Shown here piece after piece: positions 59,267-64,000 of a stretch of DNA of 64,000 nucleotides. A program made the position numbers and the translations under genes. The DNA comes from Bacteroidota bacterium. Lineage in GTDB: Bacteria; Bacteroidota; Bacteroidia; Chitinophagales; Chitinophagaceae. The stretch spans positions 22,314 through 86,313 of the forward strand of contig SXXL01000042.1 in the NCBI GenBank assembly GCA_005789565.1. The letters are read 5' to 3'. Under the pieces are notes generated by a model that ran no database searches, was not told the origin of the DNA, and saw only the letters and a list, made by a program, of their open reading frames with translations. How positions within the stretch are numbered: position 1 is the first letter of the stretch; every line of letters starts with the position of its first letter.

Positions 59267-59274
59267 TACCTTTG
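59267..59274 (+). promoter_or_regulatory. -7 promoter element TACCTTTG upstream of ctaA
   Basis: Exact TAnnTTTG match ending four bases before the ATG at 59279, the same spacing as at korB. A leaderless or near-leaderless transcript is likely. Confidence 0.6.
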
Positions 59275-59278
59275 CGGC

Positions 59279-60352
59279 ATGGAAACCTTGGGTTCAGTGC
59301 GTTCAAATGCTCCGGTTCGAAATTGGTTGTGGGTGGGAATTGCCATGATCGTTGTGCAAGTCCTTTTGGGGGGTATCACGCGACTCACGGGCAGTGGACT
59401 CTCGATCACGGAGTGGAATGTGGTGACCGGTACCTTCCCGCCCTTGCATGAGGCAGATTGGCTGGTGGAATTTGACAAATACCGGGCAACGCCTCAATAC
59501 TTGTTGCTGAATTCAGATTTTACGCTGGGCGAATTCAAATTCATTTATTTCTGGGAGTGGTTCCATCGTTTCTGGGCCCGGTTGATTGGGGTGGTTTTTT
59601 TGATCCCCTTTCTGATCTTTCTGGTGCAGCGGAGGTTTACGAGTGAGATGGTGCGCCCCCTGATCATTCTTTTTTTACTGGGCGCCATGCAAGGCGCGGT
59701 GGGGTGGATCATGGTAGCCAGCGGACTCACCGGCGATGCGATCTATGTGAAGCCAACGCGACTGGCACTTCATTTTTTATTTGCCCTGGGATTGTTCGTG
59801 TATACCTTTTGGTTTGCGATGAAGTTGACGGTAGACCGAAAACACATTGTGTCCGATAGAATGATGTCCTATCTCACGAAGGAAATAATCGTGGTCTTGG
59901 TAGTGCAGTTGGCATTCGGAGCCTTGATGGCCGGGCACAAAGCAGCCACAGCGGCGCCCACCTGGCCCGATATCAATGGCGCGATAGTGCCGGAGGCAAT
60001 GTGGCGCTCGGAATGGGGACTGCTCAATTTTCTGGAGAACAAGATCCTGATTCATTTTGTGCATCGAGTTTTAGCATATCTTATTCTGATCGAAGTGGTC
60101 ATTCTCTCGATCAACTTATACATCATTCGGCGCCGCTCTGCGATGCTGAAGCGATTTTGGTGGCTGCCTTTGTTGTTTGTTACGCTTCAGGTTGTTCTGG
60201 GTATCGCCTCGGTATTGCTGAGCGTACAGATCGTTCCCCGCGTTTGGGGCTCCTTTGAATGGGCCGCACAATTGCATCAGCTCGTTGCCCTGTTTTTATT
60301 GATGAGCTTGGTGGCGGTGGGGTATTTAGTGAGGAGTAGAGAAACAGTTTAG
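59279..60352 (+). CDS. ctaA: Heme A synthase (COX15/CtaA family)
   Basis: 357 residues, eight predicted helices in two four-helix halves. Blocks are LLGGITRLTGSGLSITEWNVVTGTF, FIYFWEWFHRFWARLIGVVF and the second-half His blocks ALHFLFALGL, HFVHRVLAY and AAQLHQLVALF. It oxidises heme o to heme a, completing the pathway begun by CtaB at 16.7 kb. The stop TAG lies in the left arm of the inverted heptad repeat. Confidence 0.95.
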   Translation: METLGSVRSNAPVRNWLWVGIAMIVVQVLLGGITRLTGSGLSITEWNVVTGTFPPLHEADWLVEFDKYRATPQYLLLNSDFTLGEFKFIYFWEWFHRFWARLIGVVFLIPFLIFLVQRRFTSEMVRPLIILFLLGAMQGAVGWIMVASGLTGDAIYVKPTRLALHFLFALGLFVYTFWFAMKLTVDRKHIVSDRMMSYLTKEIIVVLVVQLAFGALMAGHKAATAAPTWPDINGAIVPEAMWRSEWGLLNFLENKILIHFVHRVLAYLILIEVVILSINLYIIRRRSAMLKRFWWLPLLFVTLQVVLGIASVLLSVQIVPRVWGSFEWAAQLHQLVALFLLMSLVAVGYLVRSRETV

Positions 60353-60431
60353 AGAACAGGGTTTAGCACATAACATTATCGAGTAAACAATTATTATGAA
60401 GGGCCTAAACCCTAAACGCTGTTCTCTTAAC
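60347..60431. repeat. Inverted heptad-family repeat between ctaA and lipid kinase, likely bidirectional terminator
   Basis: The left arm, GTTTAGAGAACAGGGTTTAG (60347-60366), and a right arm reading CTAAACGCTGTTCTCTTAAC (60412-60431) pair at 18 of 20 positions across a 45-base spacer. The ctaA stop (TAG, 60350-60352) and the kinase stop (TTA complement, 60427-60429) both lie in the arms. Confidence 0.85.
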
Positions 60432-61401
60432 CCTCGGCGAAGGGGGCCCCAAACACCGTCCGCTTATTCATTCTTCCCAAGGGACGAATCAGCATGAATG
60501 CATCGCGAGTGATTTCTAGTTGAATCACGGGACTGGTCGCTGCCGGGTCGCCATCAATATGCAAGGGTGCGTTGTTGAGATTGTGCAGGGTGAGTTGGGC
60601 AGATTGTATGTACAGTATGCGTTTCTTTTCCTGAATGGTCGATTCAACCTGTAGCCGATAGCCACCCAGTACTTGTTTGATGACACGGGTGATCACACTG
60701 ATTTTGGATTGCTCCTTCACCACAACAATATCAAGTAAGCCATCATTCAACGATGCCTTTGGGGCGATAGTAAATCCGTTTCCGAATTGGTTGCTGTTTG
60801 CGACAGAAATGAAATAGGCCTTCGTATCCAGTTTCTGATTTCTCCATTCCAGTTGGAAGGAATAGGTCGGTGCTTTCCAGAAATGCTTTATAACCTGACG
60901 GATGTAATTGATCAGCCCGCGTTGACCCATCTCGGCAAAACCCGCCGCTACGGCGGCGTCAAATCCCAGTCCCGATAACATACACGCAAACGACCCATTC
61001 ACCAGAAAGGCATCGATCGGGGAGGCTCGACCGATCACGATCAAGCTGATGGCCTTGGTGGGATTCATCGGAATGCGGGCTGCCCGTGCTAGTCCGTTAC
61101 CCGAACCTACCGGTACGATTCCGAATTGAACTGGTAAGTCCCGCAACGCCCCAATCGCGGCACGCAGGGTGCCATCGCCACCGGCGATCGCTATATCCGT
61201 AAATCCTTCCTGTTGAATCCGGTCGCGAATCTTGGAATAATCACCGCTCTGGGGAGAATCCACGATGTCAAACGGTATCTCCACTTTTCGACAGGCCTTC
61301 TCGATCACTACGGGCAAGTGTCCTTTCGATCGTGTGCCGGCAATGGGATTGATGATGAACAGAATACGGCGACTCAATTTCCTGCTAGTTTGAGGGTGCA
61401 A
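60427..61401 (-). CDS. Diacylglycerol kinase family lipid kinase (YegS-like)
   Basis: 324 residues of the DAGK catalytic fold: ILFIINPIAGTRSKG, the nucleotide site DIAIAGGDGTLRAAIG, and FGIVPVGSGNGLARAA, then the beta-rich C-terminal domain with NDGLLDIVVV. The substrate, diacylglycerol or another lipid, is not defined. It overlaps the preceding gene by 28 bp. Confidence 0.92.
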   Translation of the reverse strand: MHPQTSRKLSRRILFIINPIAGTRSKGHLPVVIEKACRKVEIPFDIVDSPQSGDYSKIRDRIQQEGFTDIAIAGGDGTLRAAIGALRDLPVQFGIVPVGSGNGLARAARIPMNPTKAISLIVIGRASPIDAFLVNGSFACMLSGLGFDAAVAAGFAEMGQRGLINYIRQVIKHFWKAPTYSFQLEWRNQKLDTKAYFISVANSNQFGNGFTIAPKASLNDGLLDIVVVKEQSKISVITRVIKQVLGGYRLQVESTIQEKKRILYIQSAQLTLHNLNNAPLHIDGDPAATSPVIQLEITRDAFMLIRPLGRMNKRTVFGAPFAEG

Positions 61402-61802
61402 AGATGTATGGGGCGTACCCTCACCACCATCGCCTGATTCCTGTCCCGAGGGATCTCCGTGTAATAAAAGGACAGCTCCGGATTCTTGTCTACTAATTTT
61501 TTCAACTCCTCCGTGCGTATACGCCAGGAGCGCTTCACATCTTCCCAGCGCAACAATTCAGCCCCTGCCGCATTACGCAACAGGACGGAGCGACGCATAG
61601 CTGTATCAGACCAGTTAAAGTTGATCCGAAAATAACCCGGCGAGTTTAGGTCGGTCGCGTTGAGGCGGATCACATTTTTTTCGAGGTTCTCTTCTACGTT
61701 CTTTAGAAGGGTATTGCCTCGAATCGAAACGCACCAGGTGTTTTGTGCCTGCATCATCGTGGTTGTTAACAACAGTGAAAGAAAAAAAATTGCATATTTC
61801 AT
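61374..61802 (-). CDS. Hypothetical exported protein
   Basis: 142 residues with a signal peptide (FFLSLLLTTTMMQAQ). The mature part is beta-rich (WCVSIRGNTLLKN, IRLNATDLNSPGYFRINFNW) with no family I recognise. It lies between fabH and the lipid kinase in the same operon, with an 10-bp gap to fabH and a 28-bp overlap with the kinase. Confidence 0.7.
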   Translation of the reverse strand: MKYAIFFLSLLLTTTMMQAQNTWCVSIRGNTLLKNVEENLEKNVIRLNATDLNSPGYFRINFNWSDTAMRRSVLLRNAAGAELLRWEDVKRSWRIRTEELKKLVDKNPELSFYYTEIPRDRNQAMVVRVRPIHLCTLKLAGN

Positions 61803-61812
61803 AGAATGGATT

Positions 61813-62865
61813 TTACCAACGGATCAATGCACTGGCCCAAGTGAACCCGCTTCCGAAAGCAGCCAAACAGACCAGATCATTTTCTTTTACGCGGCCCTGC
61901 TCCCAGGCTTCGCTGAGGGCAATGGGGACGGATGCGGCCGTGGTGTTGCCGTATCGCTGAATATTATTATACACCTGATCATCGCGCAGTTTCAATTTTT
62001 GTTGCACGAACTGAGCGATCCGCAAATTGGCTTGGTGGGGAATCAGCAATTGAATATCCTCCGTACGGAGTTGATTGGCGGTCAAAGCCTCCACGATCAC
62101 TTCAGGGAATTTGACGACAGCTTTTTTGAATACCGCCGGACCATCCATGTATGGATATATCTGCCCTTCATCGATCATTTTCTTACTGAAAAAAGTTTGT
62201 CCGATCTCCGCTTCATCAAATGTGGCGTAGGGCGTCGGCATCCAGTGATTGGCGTGAGTGCCCGGATTGTACATGGCCAAGATCTCTGCACTCTCTCCAT
62301 CGCTGTGCAAATGTGTTGAGAGAATACCTTGTCCCGCACGCTGGGCTCGTTGCAGCACGACCGCACCGGCACCATCCCCAAAGATCACCGATACATTTCG
62401 TCCGCGGGTGGTGAAGTCCAACCCAAATGAATGTTTCTCCGATCCCACCACCAAAATATTTTGATACATGCCCGAACGGATGAATTGATCTGCAACGCTA
62501 AGAGCATATACGAATCCGGAGCATTGATTGCGGACATCCAGTGCGCCGATCTCTTTCATCTTCAGGGCGCGTTGCAGCAAGACCCCGCAGCCGGGGAAAT
62601 AATAATCCGGGCTCAGCGTGGCGAAAATGATAAAGTCGATCTGGTCCGGGGTGGTTCCGGCCCGTTCGATGGCCACACGGGCAGCTTCTACGCCCATGGT
62701 GGTGGTGGTTTCTCCCAAGCGGTCGGCGTAGCGACGTTCTTCGATGCCGGTCCGCTCCCGGATCCATTCGTCCGACGTTTCCATATAACGCGTGAGATCT
62801 TGGTTGGTGACCACATTCTTCGGGACATAATGCCCAATACCGGCGATGCGGGAGCGATAGGTCAT
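61813..62865 (-). CDS. fabH: 3-oxoacyl-ACP synthase III (FabH family)
   Basis: 350 residues starting MTYRSRIAGIGHYVPKNVV. The catalytic triad is intact: Cys115 in NQCSGFVYAL, His277 in IPHQANLRI and Asn307 in RYGNTTAAS. The Cys-His spacing is about 30 residues longer than in the E. coli enzyme, owing to an insertion before the His. The enzyme condenses acyl-CoA with malonyl-ACP. A longer reading from 62907 overlaps the esterase gene and is rejected. It starts one base after the esterase stop. Confidence 0.93.
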   Translation of the reverse strand: MTYRSRIAGIGHYVPKNVVTNQDLTRYMETSDEWIRERTGIEERRYADRLGETTTTMGVEAARVAIERAGTTPDQIDFIIFATLSPDYYFPGCGVLLQRALKMKEIGALDVRNQCSGFVYALSVADQFIRSGMYQNILVVGSEKHSFGLDFTTRGRNVSVIFGDGAGAVVLQRAQRAGQGILSTHLHSDGESAEILAMYNPGTHANHWMPTPYATFDEAEIGQTFFSKKMIDEGQIYPYMDGPAVFKKAVVKFPEVIVEALTANQLRTEDIQLLIPHQANLRIAQFVQQKLKLRDDQVYNNIQRYGNTTAASVPIALSEAWEQGRVKENDLVCLAAFGSGFTWASALIRW

Positions 62866-62866
62866 G

Positions 62867-63865
62867 TTACTCTTGTATGAATGGAATATGAAGGATGTCT
62901 TTGGCAAAGGATTCGCAGGCCAGTTGCACGCTGTTCAGGTCTTTGGATTTTACCCATCCGCCGATCACATGATCGCCCACATTGGGCAAGGCCATTTGTC
63001 TTTTTAGTGAATCGGGTGTACCGAGTTGAGTGAACATTCTTTTCATGGCGGATACTTTCACGACCGGGTCTTGTTCCTGCTCATTCTTATAGTAATAAAG
63101 AAGCAGGGTGGGCGTCTGGATGCGCTCGAAGAGAGAGGCTTTCATGGTACTCTCTAACAGTTCCTGTAATTGCACGACCGAAGAAGTTACATAGCGATTG
63201 TCCCAGTATTTCGCATAGGTTGCCGTGGTATCAGCCACCACCCTGAATTCTCCAACGATCGCTTCGGCGATCTGTTTTCCCCAGGGATTGTTGAGCATCC
63301 AGGCTTTAGAATCGTTGATGGCGATATTTGGCGAGAACAACATCGAGGCGGCGATGTCGGGATATTCGGCACAGAGTTTAAGAGCCAAGGTGCCTCCCGT
63401 GGAGGTCGACATCAGGATTACTTTCTTTCCGAGTTGCTTTCCAATCGCGTAGGCTTCTTTGGCGCTGTTCCATACGCCCTCGGCCGTGAAGCCGGCCAGC
63501 GGATGAGTGGTGTCGATGCCGTGTGCTTGCAGCCGACTCAAATACAGGTTTGCCCCTATTTTTTTAGCAAAGTCAAGGTGTACCGGATCGCCTTCCTCTT
63601 GTGAAGCGGAGAATCCATGGAGATACACGACCACATATTCGGTCATCGCCTGGGTAGAATCATTGAACCAGATGATGCGCGCCTGATTATCGGCTTTGAG
63701 TTTGTGTTTGGATTCCTGTTGGGCGATGTATTGCTCCAGGTCTGCCGGGGCCGATGGTATCTCGGGCAGGGCATTGTCATAGTGTGGTTTCGCTGGTGCT
63801 GGTCCCAGGAGGTATACTAAGATCAGGGCAGCCAGCACGATGCCGGTGGTTCGTACGATTTTCAT
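62867..63865 (-). CDS. Alpha/beta hydrolase (esterase-like), membrane-anchored or exported
   Basis: 332 residues with an N-terminal helix (IVLAALILVYLLGPAPA). The hydrolase fold has an oxyanion block VVYLHGFSASQEEG, the nucleophile Ser155 in LMSTSTGGTLAL (the first Gly of GxSxG is Ser), and His299 in VGDHVIGG. An acid residue around LLYYYKNEQEQDP is plausible. Substrate unknown. First gene of the esterase-fabH-hypothetical-lipid kinase operon. Confidence 0.88.
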   Translation of the reverse strand: MKIVRTTGIVLAALILVYLLGPAPAKPHYDNALPEIPSAPADLEQYIAQQESKHKLKADNQARIIWFNDSTQAMTEYVVVYLHGFSASQEEGDPVHLDFAKKIGANLYLSRLQAHGIDTTHPLAGFTAEGVWNSAKEAYAIGKQLGKKVILMSTSTGGTLALKLCAEYPDIAASMLFSPNIAINDSKAWMLNNPWGKQIAEAIVGEFRVVADTTATYAKYWDNRYVTSSVVQLQELLESTMKASLFERIQTPTLLLYYYKNEQEQDPVVKVSAMKRMFTQLGTPDSLKRQMALPNVGDHVIGGWVKSKDLNSVQLACESFAKDILHIPFIQE

Positions 63866-63866
63866 G

Positions 63867-63911
63867 TGCTAAAACTACAACTCTGAACGCTGAACCCTGA
63901 ACCCTAAACCG
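63867..63911 (-). repeat. Heptad repeat array G
   Basis: On the minus strand it reads GTTTAGG, GTTCAGG, GTTCAGC, GTTCAGA, then shortened GTTGTA and GTTTTAGC. It lies just upstream of the esterase start and upstream of the typA promoter, between divergent genes. Confidence 0.93.
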
Positions 63912-63919
63912 ATTTAACG

Positions 63920-63927
63920 TACCTTTG
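63920..63927 (+). promoter_or_regulatory. -7 promoter element TACCTTTG upstream of typA
   Basis: Exact match to TAnnTTTG, 22 bases before the typA ATG at 63950, leaving a short leader. Repeat array G ends eight bases upstream, near the expected -33 region. Confidence 0.6.
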
Positions 63928-63949
63928 CGCAGCCTTTTCAAACAACTAC

Positions 63950-64000
63950 ATGAATATCAGAAACATAGCCATCATCGCGCACGTAGACCACGGGAAAACC
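63950..64000 (+). CDS. typA: Ribosome-associated GTPase TypA/BipA, N-terminus (partial)
   Basis: The first 17 codons encode MNIRNIAIIAHVDHGKT, which includes the G1/P-loop HVDHGKT. This opening is typical of TypA/BipA; LepA differs in the residues before the P-loop. TypA acts on ribosomes under stress. The rest lies beyond the window. Confidence 0.8.
   Translation, partial: MNIRNIAIIAHVDHGKT

Overview
The window looks like a chromosomal segment from a free-living, aerobic, glycan-degrading member of the Bacteroidota, most likely Chitinophagaceae or a close relative. This is inferred from gene content: an alternative complex III (Act) operon fused to an aa3 oxidase operon, a SusC/SusD pair, a probable type IX secretion C-terminal domain, lineage-typical DUF families (DUF6787, DUF5522, DUF3078), and TAnnTTTG-type -7 promoter elements. 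Species cannot be read from the sequence. I found no rRNA, tRNA, CRISPR array, transposase or integrase.

Layout. 1-5 kb: the tail of an E1-beta type dehydrogenase, a secreted di-heme peroxidase, a D-aminoacylase-like amidohydrolase, a secreted protein with a carboxypeptidase-regulatory-like domain, purN and a small DUF6787 membrane protein. 5.2-21 kb: one respiratory block, actABCDEF-coxB-coxA-ctaB-coxC-coxC-coxD-sco-DUF420, encoding a quinol:cytochrome c oxidoreductase, a terminal aa3 oxidase and its assembly factors. Heme A synthase (ctaA) lies apart at 59.3 kb. 21-44.2 kb: a large glycan-utilisation locus with a ROK regulator, an AGE epimerase, an FAD oxidoreductase, SusC/SusD, a HGSNAT-like membrane acetyltransferase, GH20, GH92, two GHL10-type hydrolases, an AmpG-like transporter, an SGNH hydrolase, a DUF4434 protein and a phosphodiester glycosidase (NAGPA). 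A very AT-rich one-gene insert at 31.9-33.3 kb, encoding an orphan PD-(D/E)XK nuclease-like protein, interrupts it. 44.2-64 kb: mostly housekeeping genes (an alkyltransferase-like protein, trmB, a polysaccharide flippase/Wzz/ligase group, an OppC permease, GT2, acyl-CoA dehydrogenase, S9 peptidase, korB, a TsaC/Sua5-type gene, rnhB, ctaA, a lipid kinase, fabH, an esterase) ending in the first codons of typA.

How the genes work together. The Act complex takes electrons from the quinol pool and passes them through its heme subunits to the adjacent aa3 oxidase. CtaB, CtaA, Sco and the DUF420 protein supply heme A and copper. In the glycan locus the outer-membrane SusC/D pair and surface lipoproteins would capture and cut a glycan, periplasmic GH20/GH92/GHL10 enzymes would trim it, the MFS carrier would import products, and the AGE epimerase and FAD enzyme would process sugars under the divergent ROK regulator.

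The least expected signals are: (i) a single family of 7-bp repeats (consensus GTTYRGN) in seven intergenic arrays that repeatedly supply the stop codons of neighbouring genes; (ii) the AT-rich nuclease island; (iii) a glycan locus carrying bacterial relatives of several lysosomal enzymes, including NAGPA; (iv) a cluster of CCGGAAAT/ATTTCCGG sites upstream of the respiratory operon.
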